In this document: one piece after another, positions 51,761-60,538 of the stretch
Position numbering within the stretch: the stretch's first letter is position 1
How the letters are laid out: each line of letters opens with the position of its first letter
Assembly (NCBI GenBank): GCA_037034305.1
Contig: JBAGJY010000007.1
Coordinates: 230,996 to 294,995, forward strand
DNA length: 64,000 nucleotides
Origin: Streptantibioticus_A sp037034305
GTDB lineage: Bacteria; Actinomycetota; Actinomycetes; Streptomycetales; Streptomycetaceae
Direction: 5' to 3'
Made by a program: the position numbers and the translations under genes
The notes under the pieces: generated by a model
Database searches by the model: none
What the model saw: only the letters and a program-made list of their open reading frames with translations
Told to the model about the DNA's origin: nothing

Positions 51761-52075
51761 TCAGCGTGCGCCGTTGGTGCCGCCCGTGGTGCTGGCGGCG
51801 TTCGTGCTGGTGGTGCCGCCGTTCGTGCTGGTGGTGCCGCCGGTGGTGTTCGTGCCCGTGGTGCCGGTGGTGCTGGTGGTGCCTCCCGTCCCGCTCGAAC
51901 CGTTGCACTGCGTCGCCATCGAGCCCCCCTCTCCGAGGAGTCCGGCCGTCAGGCTGATAGGCATGGCCGGACAACTGCCCTCACCGTCCGCCGCGTGAGC
52001 GGCCACCGCTGAAGCGGCGGGAAGCAGAAGGGCTGTCGCGGCGGTGGCGAGGACGCACGTGATGCGCTTGAACAT
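51761..52075 (-). CDS. Small secreted Thr/Gly/Ser/Asn-repeat protein
   Basis: 104 residues from ATG 52075 (AAGGGAG upstream). A Sec signal peptide (about 1-28) and a short domain with two cysteines (CPAMPISL and TQCNGS) are followed by a low-complexity C-terminus built of TTGTTG, TSTNGG and similar units. The DNA for this tail contains a 21-base tandem repeat. No family is recognised. It may be a surface or aerial-structure protein, but chaplin or SapB motifs are not present. Confidence 0.7.
   Translation of the reverse strand: MFKRITCVLATAATALLLPAASAVAAHAADGEGSCPAMPISLTAGLLGEGGSMATQCNGSSGTGGTTSTTGTTGTNTTGGTTSTNGGTTSTNAASTTGGTNGAR
51801..51842. repeat. 21-bp tandem repeat inside the secreted-protein gene
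   Basis: Two perfect copies of TTCGTGCTGGTGGTGCCGCC plus G, in frame with the coding sequence, so copy-number change adds or removes seven residues. Confidence 0.85.
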
Positions 52076-52229
52076 GGACTCTCCCTTGCGATGCGGAACG
52101 TCGGGTTTGTCGATATCCATATCGCCCCCCAATACTTCGACCTGCGCATTAGCCCGTCCGGGGGCGGTGTTGCGGCGGGCCGGTCCGCGTCCGCTCGTCC
52201 TTCGCGCACCCGCGCACCCGGCGAAGCGC

Positions 52230-52616
52230 TCAGTGGCCCGCGTCGTACTCGTGCCGGGCCCGCTCCACCCTGTCGAGGTTGCTGGCACCCCACTGCGCGA
52301 GATGCGCGAAGAGCGGGGCGAGGCTGCGGCCCAGTTCGCTGATCTCGTACTCGACCCGAGGCGGTACCTGCGGGTGGTAGGTGCGCACGACCAGGCCGTC
52401 GCGTTCGAGTTGCCGCAGCCGCTGGGTCATCACCTTCGGGGTGATCGCCGGAATCCGTCGCTGCAACTCGACGAAGCGCTGCCGACCGTGCGCGTGCAGG
52501 GCCCACAGGATCGGTGTGGTCCACCGGCTGAACACGATGTCCACGACCGGGGCGATGGGACAGGCGGCGTCGGGGTCGGTCGACGGGGCCGCCTTCCAGG
52601 GGGCGCTCTCGGCCAC
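52230..52616 (-). CDS. HxlR-family transcriptional regulator
   Basis: 128 residues from GTG 52616 (GGAGG upstream). It has the HxlR winged helix: Cys19 (DAACPIAPVVDIV), a region like LGGKWTLLILRAL read as SRWTTPILWAL, and ITPKVMTQRLRQLERDGLV. HxlR proteins sense electrophiles or redox change and regulate divergent reductase genes. The divergent neighbour is an NmrA-like protein, with a perfect 12-base palindrome between them. Confidence 0.93.
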   Translation of the reverse strand: MAESAPWKAAPSTDPDAACPIAPVVDIVFSRWTTPILWALHAHGRQRFVELQRRIPAITPKVMTQRLRQLERDGLVVRTYHPQVPPRVEYEISELGRSLAPLFAHLAQWGASNLDRVERARHEYDAGH

Positions 52617-52645
52617 GCGGTTTCCTCCAGCCCAGTCACTTTCCC

Positions 52646-52657
52646 GTAGGTACCTAC
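52646..52657. promoter_or_regulatory. Perfect 12-bp palindrome, probable HxlR operator
   Basis: GTAGGTACCTAC lies 30 bases upstream of the HxlR start and about 108 upstream of the divergent gene, where HxlR-type autoregulatory sites are expected. Confidence 0.65.
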
Positions 52658-52764
52658 TGCACCGGCGGTGTTAGCGTCCCGTCGTCGCGGTGAGGCCGCA
52701 CCGCCCCGCGACACTCGCGCCCGGCTTCGGGCTTCAACCACCATGCCTACCACGGGAGTTCTTC

Positions 52765-53610
52765 GTGATCGTAGTGACGGGAGCGACCGGCAACGTCGGT
52801 CGATCGCTGGTGCAGGCCCTGGCGGCAGCCGGTGAGGAGGTGACGGCGGTGTCCCGGGGCGTCCTGGACACGTCCGTGCCCGCAGGCGTCCGGCACCGGC
52901 GGGCGGATCTGACCGCTGTGGACAGCCTTCGGCCCGTTCTCGACGGCGCTGACGCGCTGTTCCTCCACGACGGCGGCGGCAGCGCCCGAGCGTTCAGCGC
53001 GCGGGACATCCTCGACGCCGCGAGAGCCGGTGGAGTCGGACGGGTGGTGCTGCTGTCGTCCCAGGGCGTCGGGACACGGCCGCAGTCGCCGTCCCACGGG
53101 CGGGTGGGGCGGTCGCGGGAGGACGCCGTTCGGCGGTCCGGCATGGAGTGGACGATCCTGCGGCCCGGCGGCTTCCATTCCAACACCTACGCCTGGGCCG
53201 AGTCGGTCCGCACCCGGCGGACGGTGGCCGCGCCGTTCGGCGAGGTCGCGCTGCCGACGGTCGACCCGGCCGACATCGCCGAGGTCGCCGCGGCGGCCCT
53301 GCGCGAGGACGGCCATGTCGGCAACACCTATGTGCTGACCGGCCCGACCGCCACGACGCCCCGAGCGCAGGCCCAGGCGATCGGTGACGCGCTGGGCGAG
53401 CCGATCCGGTTCGTGGAGATGACCCGTGACGAGGCCCGCGCGCAGATGTCGCGGTTCATGCCCGAGCCCGTGGTCCAGACGACCCTCGCCATCCTCGGCG
53501 AACCCACCCCCGCCGAGCGGCGGATCAGCCCCGACGCCGAGGGGGTCCTCGGCCGCGCACCCCGTACGTTCGCCGACTGGGCCCGGCGCCACGTGGCCGC
53601 CTTCCGCTAG
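52765..53610 (+). CDS. NmrA-like NAD(P)-binding protein
   Basis: 281 residues from GTG 52765 (GGGAG upstream). An extended Rossmann fold with VVTGATGNVGRSLVQAL at the N-terminus, VVLLSSQG, the WTILRPGGFHSN strand typical of NmrA/quinone-oxidoreductase-2-like proteins, and VDPADIAEVAAAAL. It binds NAD(P)H and may act as an oxidoreductase or redox sensor. It is controlled in all likelihood by the divergent HxlR protein. Confidence 0.93.
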   Translation: MIVVTGATGNVGRSLVQALAAAGEEVTAVSRGVLDTSVPAGVRHRRADLTAVDSLRPVLDGADALFLHDGGGSARAFSARDILDAARAGGVGRVVLLSSQGVGTRPQSPSHGRVGRSREDAVRRSGMEWTILRPGGFHSNTYAWAESVRTRRTVAAPFGEVALPTVDPADIAEVAAAALREDGHVGNTYVLTGPTATTPRAQAQAIGDALGEPIRFVEMTRDEARAQMSRFMPEPVVQTTLAILGEPTPAERRISPDAEGVLGRAPRTFADWARRHVAAFR

Positions 53611-53668
53611 GAACTCCCCGTGCGCGGGCCGAGGTTGGCGACGGCCCGAGTCCGCCCGGAGTGACTGG

Positions 53669-53695
53669 GGAACTCCCCGCGCGGGCCGGGGTTCC
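53669..53695. terminator. Hairpin between convergent NmrA and MarR genes
   Basis: GGAACTCCCCG pairs with CCGGGGTTCC around a short loop, 59 bases after the stop at 53610 and 76 before that at 53771. A related GGAACTCCCCG copy lies at 53610-53620. Confidence 0.45.
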
Positions 53696-53770
53696 GGGGA
53701 CGCGACAGGCGCTGTCGGGGGCGCGCCGCTCAGGGCAACGCTCGCGGGGCGGTCGGTTCCGCCGGGTGGT

Positions 53771-54217
53771 TCAGTCCTCCGCGCGCGGCCAGTGCCGTTC
53801 CTCCAGCGCCTCGACGCTGCGGTTGAGCCGGACCAGTACGTCCTCCAGCTCCCGTACCTCGTCCGCCGACCAGTCCGCGACCACCCGGGCCAGGCAGGAG
53901 CGGTTGACCTCGCGGTCGGCGGCGAGCCTGCGTCCGCCCTCGTCGGTGATCCGCAGTTTGCGGGCCATGCCGCCCTCCGGGTCCGCGACGCGTTCGGCCA
54001 GACCGCAGCGCAGCAGCGCCGCCGTCTGCCGGTTCACGGTCGAGGTGTCGAGCCCGAAGGCCTCCGCCAACTGCCCGATGGACATGGGTCCCTGGGCGTC
54101 GATCCGGCTGAGCAGCAGATAGGCGGAACGTTCCAGCCGCTGGGAGTCCCGCTCCCGGCGAGCCATCACCTGGTGCCGCGAGAGCAGCATCAGCTCCCGC
54201 TCCAGTCTCTCCAGCAC
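53771..54217 (-). CDS. MarR-family transcriptional regulator
   Basis: 148 residues from GTG 54217, preceded by AGGAGGAG. MarR winged helix with MSIGQLAEAFGLDTSTVNRQTAAL and the wing GGMARKLRITDEG. It is divergent from the MFS fusion gene (236 bases between starts). Two inverted repeats in that gap suggest it represses the exporter. The open frame continues upstream, but the strong ribosome site places the start here. Confidence 0.92.
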   Translation of the reverse strand: MLERLERELMLLSRHQVMARRERDSQRLERSAYLLLSRIDAQGPMSIGQLAEAFGLDTSTVNRQTAALLRCGLAERVADPEGGMARKLRITDEGGRRLAADREVNRSCLARVVADWSADEVRELEDVLVRLNRSVEALEERHWPRAED

Positions 54218-54310
54218 CGCTCCTCCTGCTCCTTCCCGGCACTGCGTCGTCCCGGCACCCGTCGCCCTGGCCTCAGGCCCCGCAACGGCGCGGGTCTTCC
54301 ACTCCGCCCA

Positions 54311-54333
54311 GTGATGTGCATCATACACATCAC
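54311..54333. promoter_or_regulatory. MarR-type operator 1
   Basis: GTGATGTG-N7-CACATCAC, perfect 8-base arms, in the divergent region between the MarR and MFS genes. Confidence 0.6.
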
Positions 54334-54351
54334 CTCCGCGGGGTGTGTAGG

Positions 54352-54375
54352 GTGCACATCCTGTGTATCGTGCAC
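54352..54375. promoter_or_regulatory. MarR-type operator 2
   Basis: GTGCAC at both ends of a 24-base element (54352-54357, 54370-54375) with GTGTAT between. It is related in sequence to operator 1 and is about 41 bases from it. Confidence 0.45.
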
Positions 54376-54453
54376 TTCCCTCTGTCGGCCCCAGGCCGTT
54401 CCCCCGGCCACGGGCCTGAAGCGAGCCCGAGCCTGAACCTCTAGGCGGTAAGC

Positions 54454-56463
54454 GTGTCGTCCCCCATAACCGAGCCCTCCACCGCGCGCTCGCGCACCGG
54501 AGGCCCGATCGTCGCGGTGCTCTCGTTCGCGGGCATCGTCGTGGCGGTGATGCAGACCCTCGTGGTGCCGCTCGTCGCCGAACTGCCGCGGTTGCTGCAC
54601 ACCACGACCTCCAACGCCTCCTGGGTGATCACCGCCACCCTGCTCGCCGGAGCCGTCGCCACTCCCGTCATGGGACGGCTCGGCGACATGTTCGGCAAGC
54701 GGCGGATCCTGTTCTGCAGCCTCGGCCTGCTCATCGTCGGCTCGCTGGTCTGCGCGTTCACCTCGGACCTGGTGCCGATGGTGGTCGGCCGCACCCTGCA
54801 GGGCGGTGCGATGGGCGTGATCCCGCTCGGCATCAGCATCATGCGGGACGAGGTGCCCGCCGAGCGGATGGGCTCGGCCATGGCGCTGATGAGCTCCTCG
54901 CTGGGCGTCGGCAGCGCGCTCGGTATGCCAGCCGCCGCCTTCGTGGCCGAACACGCCGACTGGCACGTGCTGTTCATGGGGTCGGCCGGGCTGGCCGCCG
55001 TCGCGCTGCTGCTCGCCGCGCTGTTCGTACCGGAGTCGCCGGTGCGCACCCCCGGGCGCTTCGACCTCATCGGGGCCGTCGGGCTCTCCGCGGGCCTGGT
55101 CTGTCTGCTGCTGGGAATCTCCAAGGGCAGCGACTGGGGCTGGGGCAGCGGCACCACGCTCGCGCTGTTCGCCGCCTCGGTGGTGATCCTGCTCGTGTGG
55201 GGCGCCGTCGAACTGCGCGTGCGGCAGCCGCTGGTCGACCTGCGGACCACCGCGCGCCGCCAGGTGCTGCTGACCAACCTGGCCGCGATCGCCGTCGGTT
55301 TCGCGATGTACGCCATGTCGCTGGTGCTCCCGCAACTGCTGCAACTGCCGAAGGCCACCGGCTACGGCCTGGGTCAGTCCATGGTGGTCGCGGGACTGTG
55401 CGTGGTGCCCGGCGGAGTGGTGATGATCCTCCTCAGCCCGGTGTCCGCCAGGATCTCGGCGGCCCGTGGACCCAAGGTCTCCCTGATGCTGGGCAGCGTC
55501 GTCATCGCCATCGGCTACGCGTCGGCGCTCGGCCTGACGCACGCGGTCTGGCAGACGCTGATCGTCTCCGCCATCATCGGCGGCGGCATCGCACTGGCCT
55601 ACGCGGCCATGCCCGCCCTGATCATGGGTGCCGTGCCGTCCTCGGAGACGGCCGCCGCCAACGGCCTCAACACCCTGATGCGATCCATCGGCACCTCAAC
55701 CGCCAGCGCGGTCCTGGGAGTTGTGCTCTCCCACATGACCAGGCCGCTGGGCGGTGTGCCGCTGCCGTCCATGAACGGCTTCCGCACCTCGTTCGTCATC
55801 GCGTGCGCGGCGTGTGCGCTCGCGCTGTTGATCGCCGCGTTCCTGCCGGGACGTGGTGGGCGTGCGCGCGTCGCGGCAACTCCGGTCGCACAGGCGGCAG
55901 TCGGTGAGCCGGGTCCGCAGCCCACGGCCCCCGCCGGGACCGGATTCCACGGCCTGGTACGGGACGCCGACGGCGAACCGCTGGCCGGTGCCGCCCTCAC
56001 CCTCGTCTCACCGGACGGACGGCAGGTTGGCCGCACGCTCTCCGGACCCGACGGCCGGTACGGGCTGGACGCCCCGGCCGTCGGCCCGTACGTCCTGATC
56101 ACGGCCGCCGACGGCCGTCAGCCGCAGGCCGCCACCGTCATGGCGGCGGCCGGTCCGGTCCCCTACGGCATCAGGTTCCCGCGCGCCTCGGCACCGGCCG
56201 CCGCGCGGGTGCGGGGCACCGTACGCGCGGCGGACGGCGGCCGTCCGCTGCCGGACGCCCGGCTGACGCTGGTGGACGCCACCGGGAACGTGGTGCGCTC
56301 CACCATCACGGGCGCCGACGGCGGGTACGCCTTCGCCGACCTGGCGCCGGGCGAGTACTCGCTCATCGCCAGCGGTTACCCGCCCGTGGCCTCGACGCTG
56401 GCCGTCGAGGGCGGGGGCGCCGACGGGTTCGACATGGAACTGGCGCACCCCGCGCACCCGTAG
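54454..56463 (+). CDS. MFS exporter fused to two carboxypeptidase-regulatory-like (Ig-fold) domains
   Basis: 669 residues from GTG 54454. A 14-helix DHA2 exporter (about 1-470) has motif A GRLGDMFGKRRIL and the helix-1/2 region typical of multidrug exporters. A linker leads to two CarboxypepD_reg-like beta-sandwich repeats (about 495-570 and 580-660; GLVRDADGEPLAGAALTL with SGPDGRYGLDA, and GTVRAADGGRPLPDARLTL with TGADGGYAFADL). In topology terms the tail should be cytosolic if the helix count is even, an odd place for such domains. It is probably regulated by the divergent MarR protein. Substrate unknown. Confidence 0.9.
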   Translation: MSSPITEPSTARSRTGGPIVAVLSFAGIVVAVMQTLVVPLVAELPRLLHTTTSNASWVITATLLAGAVATPVMGRLGDMFGKRRILFCSLGLLIVGSLVCAFTSDLVPMVVGRTLQGGAMGVIPLGISIMRDEVPAERMGSAMALMSSSLGVGSALGMPAAAFVAEHADWHVLFMGSAGLAAVALLLAALFVPESPVRTPGRFDLIGAVGLSAGLVCLLLGISKGSDWGWGSGTTLALFAASVVILLVWGAVELRVRQPLVDLRTTARRQVLLTNLAAIAVGFAMYAMSLVLPQLLQLPKATGYGLGQSMVVAGLCVVPGGVVMILLSPVSARISAARGPKVSLMLGSVVIAIGYASALGLTHAVWQTLIVSAIIGGGIALAYAAMPALIMGAVPSSETAAANGLNTLMRSIGTSTASAVLGVVLSHMTRPLGGVPLPSMNGFRTSFVIACAACALALLIAAFLPGRGGRARVAATPVAQAAVGEPGPQPTAPAGTGFHGLVRDADGEPLAGAALTLVSPDGRQVGRTLSGPDGRYGLDAPAVGPYVLITAADGRQPQAATVMAAAGPVPYGIRFPRASAPAAARVRGTVRAADGGRPLPDARLTLVDATGNVVRSTITGADGGYAFADLAPGEYSLIASGYPPVASTLAVEGGGADGFDMELAHPAHP

Positions 56464-56592
56464 GCGACGGTGTCCGGGATCACCGCGCGGTCCGCCGCCC
56501 AGGCGGAATGCCGTGATCGCCGGGACGGTTGCCGCTGGACAAAACCAATTCGCCTTTCACATACCGACTGGTACCCCCAAGGAGCGTTCCCC

Positions 56593-57720
56593 GTGACCGA
56601 CACCGAGTCCTCCGCCTCACGCGCGGCCGAGATCCTGTCCCGGCCCGTCGCACTGAACGGCCTGACCGTCCCGAACCGCATCGTGATGGCGCCGATGACC
56701 CGCATGTTCTCGCCGGGCGGCGTCCCCGGTGAGGACGTGCGGTCGTACTACGCGCGCCGCGCCGCCGCGGGCGTGGGCCTGATCGTCACCGAGGGCACCT
56801 ACGTCGGCCACGAGTCGGCCGGGCAGAGCGACCGGGTGCCGCGCTTCCACGGTGCGGAGCAGCTGGCGGGGTGGGCGAAGGTCGCCGAGGACGTTCACGA
56901 GGCGGGCGGCACGATCGTGCCGCAGCTGTGGCACATCGGCATGGTGCGCCAGCAGGGCCAGCCGCCGTACGCCGACGCCCCCGCCGTCGGCCCCTCCGGC
57001 ATACGCGTCGACGGCACCGAGGGCACCGGCAAGGCGATGACCCAGCGCGACCTGGACGACGTCGTCGGCGCCTTCGCCACGGCCGCCGCGGACGCCGAAC
57101 GCATCGGCTTCGACGGCGTCGAACTGCACGGCGCCCACGGCTACCTCCTCGACCAGTTCCTGTGGGAGCGGACGAACCGCCGTACCGACGCCTACGGCGG
57201 CGACCCCGTGGCCCGTACCAAGTTCGCGGCGGAGATCGTGGCCGCGGTCCGCGAGGCCGTCTCGCCGGACTTCCCGGTGATCTTCCGTTACTCGCAGTGG
57301 AAGCAGGAGGCCTACGACGCGAGGCTCGCCGAGTCCCCCGAGGAGCTGGAGGCGATCCTGGCCCCGCTCGCCGCGGCCGGAGTCGACGCCTTCCACGCCT
57401 CCACCCGCCGCTACTGGCTCCCGGAGTTCGAGGGCTCGGACCTCAACCTGGCGGGCTGGACCAAGAAGCTCACCGGCAGGCCCACCATCACCGTCGGCTC
57501 GGTCGGTCTCGACGGCGACTTCATCCGCGCGTTCGCGGGCGAGGGCGCCGCGGTCGGCAGCCTCGACAACCTCCTCGACCGCCTGGAGCGCGACGAGTTC
57601 GACATGGTCGCCGTCGGCCGCGCGCTGCTGCAGGACCCGCAGTGGGCGGCGAAGGTGCTGGGCGACCGGTTCGCCGAGCTCCAGCCGTACGACGCGGCGG
57701 CGCTCAAGACGCTGAGCTAG
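56593..57720 (+). CDS. Old Yellow Enzyme family NADH:flavin oxidoreductase
   Basis: 375 residues from GTG 56593 with AAGGAG upstream. An FMN-binding TIM barrel with NRIVMAPMTRMF at strand 1, QLWHIGMV, the VELHGAHGYLLDQFL strand with catalytic and substrate His, RTDAYGG, and FDMVAVGRALLQDP. It reduces activated C=C bonds with NAD(P)H. It follows the MFS fusion in the same direction after 129 bases, so it may share regulation. The stop codon leads directly into an intergenic repeat. Confidence 0.94.
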   Translation: MTDTESSASRAAEILSRPVALNGLTVPNRIVMAPMTRMFSPGGVPGEDVRSYYARRAAAGVGLIVTEGTYVGHESAGQSDRVPRFHGAEQLAGWAKVAEDVHEAGGTIVPQLWHIGMVRQQGQPPYADAPAVGPSGIRVDGTEGTGKAMTQRDLDDVVGAFATAAADAERIGFDGVELHGAHGYLLDQFLWERTNRRTDAYGGDPVARTKFAAEIVAAVREAVSPDFPVIFRYSQWKQEAYDARLAESPEELEAILAPLAAAGVDAFHASTRRYWLPEFEGSDLNLAGWTKKLTGRPTITVGSVGLDGDFIRAFAGEGAAVGSLDNLLDRLERDEFDMVAVGRALLQDPQWAAKVLGDRFAELQPYDAAALKTLS

Positions 57721-57835
57721 GCGCTCCCCTGGGGGTGCGGCGACCATCCGCGGCGCCGATGTGGCTGGTCGCGCGGTTCGCCCGCGCCCCCTTCGGGGCC
57801 TGCTCAGGGCGCCGCCGTCGGCCGCGTGACCGGCC
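57721..57835 (+). repeat. Intergenic repeat family, copy 6 (starts at stop codon)
   Basis: After TAG: GCGCTCCCCTGGGGGTGCGG, CGCGGCGCCGATGTGGCTGG, TCGCGCGGTTCGCCCGCGCC and CCCTTCGGGG, closely matching the other copies. Confidence 0.65.
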
Positions 57836-57982
57836 GGGCGACGGCCGCTGCCGCCCGCGCGGGTCATGGCCCGTCAGCCGATACTGGGAGCTGGGGCTCC
57901 GCGTGCCGCTTCCCGGAGGGGGTGGCGAACCGTCCCGGGCGGCGGTGCCCGACTTCCACCGGGGACGCAGCGAGGTGGTCGC

Positions 57983-60406
57983 GTGAGTGCATCGGTGCCG
58001 GCGTTCAGCGAGGGACCGCAGGATCCGTTCGCTGTGCGCCGCGCCGCGCTGGTGGTGCTGGACGCCGACGGCCGGATCGTCGGCTGGGGCGAACCGGCCG
58101 AGGCACTGCTCGGCTACCGGGCCGACGAGGTGCTCGGCTCGTCGGCGGCCGACGTCCTCGTCGCACCCGGCGGTCGCGCCGCGGTGACGGAGGCGGCGGC
58201 CGCGTGTGTCCGCGACCGGGGGTGGTTCGGGATGATCCCGGTGCGGCACCGCGACGGCCGCCGCGTGGAGCTGGGATGCCGGGTCCGGGGCATCGTCCGG
58301 GCCGGTGGCGGCCAGGAGTGGTTCATCGTCGCCGCACCGGCGCCGGAGGTGGTGCAGTGGGAGACGGACCGGTCGCTGCTCGACGGGCTCTTCAGCCGGT
58401 GCCCGATCGGCCTGACCGAGTTCGCCCCTGACCTGAGCATCCTGCGGGTGAACCGGGCCATCGCCGGGTTCAGCGCGTTCCTGCCCGAATGGCATCGCGG
58501 TCTGCGCACCGGCGACTTCCTCATCGAACCCGACGCGCAGGCCGTCGAGGCGCAGCTGCGCGAGGTACTGGAGTCGGGGAAGTCGTCGATCTTCTCCGAG
58601 CAGCCGTGCCGACTGCGCCGAAACCCCGGCCAAGAGCTCAAGGTGTCGATCTCCGCGTTCCGGATGACCGACTCCTCGGGCCGGGTACTCGGTGTGGCGC
58701 AGATCGTCGAGGACGTGACCGACCGGTACCACGCCCGGCGGCGGCTGGCGCTGCTCAACGAGGCCGGTGGCCGCATCGGAACCACCCTGGACGTGTCGAG
58801 GACCGCCTGGGAGCTGGCCGAAGCCGCGGTCCCCGGCGTGGCCGACTGCGTCTGCGTGGATCTGCTGGAACCGGTGGTGCGAGGCGAGGAGCCAGCCCGA
58901 GGGGCGGTCGGGCCGCTGCACAGGATGGCGCTCCACAGCGTCTCGCCGGAGGCTCTGCGGGTGCTGTACCCGGTCGGCCGGACGTTCCGGTTCTCACCGG
59001 AGGCACCGCACACCCAGTGCCTGGCCGAGCGGCGCTCGATCCTCCAGGCCGATCTGTCCAGCCGTCCCAGCTGGATGTCGCTCGACTGCGACCATGTCAG
59101 GCGAACGCTCGAACTGGGCGTCCACTCACTGATGGCGGTGCCGCTGGCCGCGCGCGGCGCCACGCTCGGCGTGCTCAGCCTGTGGCGGTCGCAGCACCCC
59201 GAGCCGTTCGAGCAGGACGACCTCGCCCTCGCCGAGGAACTCGCCTCGCGCGCCGCGGTGTGCATCGACAACGCGCGCCGCTACACCCAGCAGCAGCAGG
59301 CGGCCCTCGCGCTGCAGCGCAGCCTCCTGCCGTCCGAGCTGCCAGGACACCCCGCGGCGGAGATCGCCCACCGCTACCGTCCGGCCGGGCGGGCTGCGGG
59401 GGTCGGCGGCGACTGGTTCGACGTCATCCCGCTGTCGGGGCTGCGCGTCGCCCTCGTCGTCGGTGATGTGGTCGGCCACGGCATCCATGCCTCGGCCACC
59501 ATGGGACGGTTGCGCACCGGCGTCCACACGCTGGCCAACCTCGACCTCGCGCCGGACGAGGTGCTCGCACACCTCGACGACCTCGTGGACCGGCTGGCCG
59601 CCGAGCAGGATCCGGCCGACCGGCCCTCCCAGGTCATCGGCGCGACGTGCCTGTACGCGGTCTACGACCCGGTCGCGCGGCGCTGCACCATCGCTCGCGC
59701 CGGGCATCTGCCGCCCGTGGTGGTGACCCCGGACGGCGGGGTGAGCATCCCCGACGTGCCCGCGGGCCCGCCGCTCGGACTGGGCGGGCTGCCGTTCGAG
59801 GCCGCCGAGCTGGAACTCACCGACGGCAGCCTGCTCGCCCTCTACACCGACGGGCTCCTCGAAGCCTGGCGCGGCGACCTCGACGCGGGACTGGCGCGGC
59901 TGTGCCAGGCGCTCGGCGGCCCCGCCCGCGCGCTGGAGGAGACCTGTACCGCGGTGGAGGAGGCGCTGCTGTCCGAGCGGCCCGCCGACGACGTCGCCCT
60001 GCTCATCGCCCGCACCCGCGCACTGGCCCCGGACAAGGTGGCCACCTGGCAGCTGCCCGCGAAACCCACGTCGGCCGCCGAGGCACGCGCACTGACGGCC
60101 GCTCAGCTGAACGCCTGGGGGCTGGACGAACTCGCCTTCACCACCGAGCTGATCGTCAGCGAACTGGTGACCAACGCCTACCGGTACGGCGCCGAACCGG
60201 TGACGCTGCGGCTCATCCATGACCGCAGCCTCATCTGCGAGGTCTCCGACACCAGCAGCACCTCCCCGCACCTGCGCGGGGCCCGCAGCACCGACGAGGG
60301 CGGCCGAGGCCTCTTCCTGGTGGCCCAACTCGCCCAGAAGTGGGGAACCCGCTACACCCACGACGGCAAGTCCATCTGGGCCGAGCAGACCCTGCCTCCG
60401 GCATGA
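57983..60406 (+). CDS. PAS-GAF-SpoIIE phosphatase with C-terminal HATPase domain
   Basis: 807 residues from GTG 57983 (GAGGTGG upstream). Two PAS-type domains (about 12-115 and 130-250), a GAF domain (about 265-430), a SpoIIE/PP2C phosphatase (about 440-675; VVGDVVGHG, YTDGLLE, DDVALL) and an HATPase domain (about 690-800; ELVTNAYRYG, DEGGRGLF). The usual DxG of the ATPase domain reads DTSS. This is the common Streptomyces format for partner-switching regulators that join phosphatase and anti-sigma kinase activities in one protein. Its last 360 residues are strikingly similar to those of the permease fusion at 34373. Confidence 0.94.
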   Translation: MSASVPAFSEGPQDPFAVRRAALVVLDADGRIVGWGEPAEALLGYRADEVLGSSAADVLVAPGGRAAVTEAAAACVRDRGWFGMIPVRHRDGRRVELGCRVRGIVRAGGGQEWFIVAAPAPEVVQWETDRSLLDGLFSRCPIGLTEFAPDLSILRVNRAIAGFSAFLPEWHRGLRTGDFLIEPDAQAVEAQLREVLESGKSSIFSEQPCRLRRNPGQELKVSISAFRMTDSSGRVLGVAQIVEDVTDRYHARRRLALLNEAGGRIGTTLDVSRTAWELAEAAVPGVADCVCVDLLEPVVRGEEPARGAVGPLHRMALHSVSPEALRVLYPVGRTFRFSPEAPHTQCLAERRSILQADLSSRPSWMSLDCDHVRRTLELGVHSLMAVPLAARGATLGVLSLWRSQHPEPFEQDDLALAEELASRAAVCIDNARRYTQQQQAALALQRSLLPSELPGHPAAEIAHRYRPAGRAAGVGGDWFDVIPLSGLRVALVVGDVVGHGIHASATMGRLRTGVHTLANLDLAPDEVLAHLDDLVDRLAAEQDPADRPSQVIGATCLYAVYDPVARRCTIARAGHLPPVVVTPDGGVSIPDVPAGPPLGLGGLPFEAAELELTDGSLLALYTDGLLEAWRGDLDAGLARLCQALGGPARALEETCTAVEEALLSERPADDVALLIARTRALAPDKVATWQLPAKPTSAAEARALTAAQLNAWGLDELAFTTELIVSELVTNAYRYGAEPVTLRLIHDRSLICEVSDTSSTSPHLRGARSTDEGGRGLFLVAQLAQKWGTRYTHDGKSIWAEQTLPPA

Positions 60407-60486
60407 GTGCGGCCCGGGCCGCGGGGGGCACCCGGCCCCGACCTGGCCTCTCGCGGTGGCGAGGCCGGTGCCCCCGCGGCGCTCGA

Positions 60487-60538
60487 CGGTCGTCTTGGCC
60501 ACGCGCCGCGTAGCATCGGCGCATGGCCAAGACGACCG
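60487..60538. promoter_or_regulatory. 15-bp perfect inverted repeat spanning a leaderless promoter and start codon
   Basis: CGGTCGTCTTGGCCA (60487-60501) and TGGCCAAGACGACCG (60524-60538) are exact complements. The right arm starts inside the ATG of the DUF3052 gene and encodes its first five residues. The 22-base loop contains TAGCAT (60511-60516), placed six bases before the ATG, as expected for a leaderless mRNA. Likely an operator, or a duplicated inverted start region. Confidence 0.6.
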
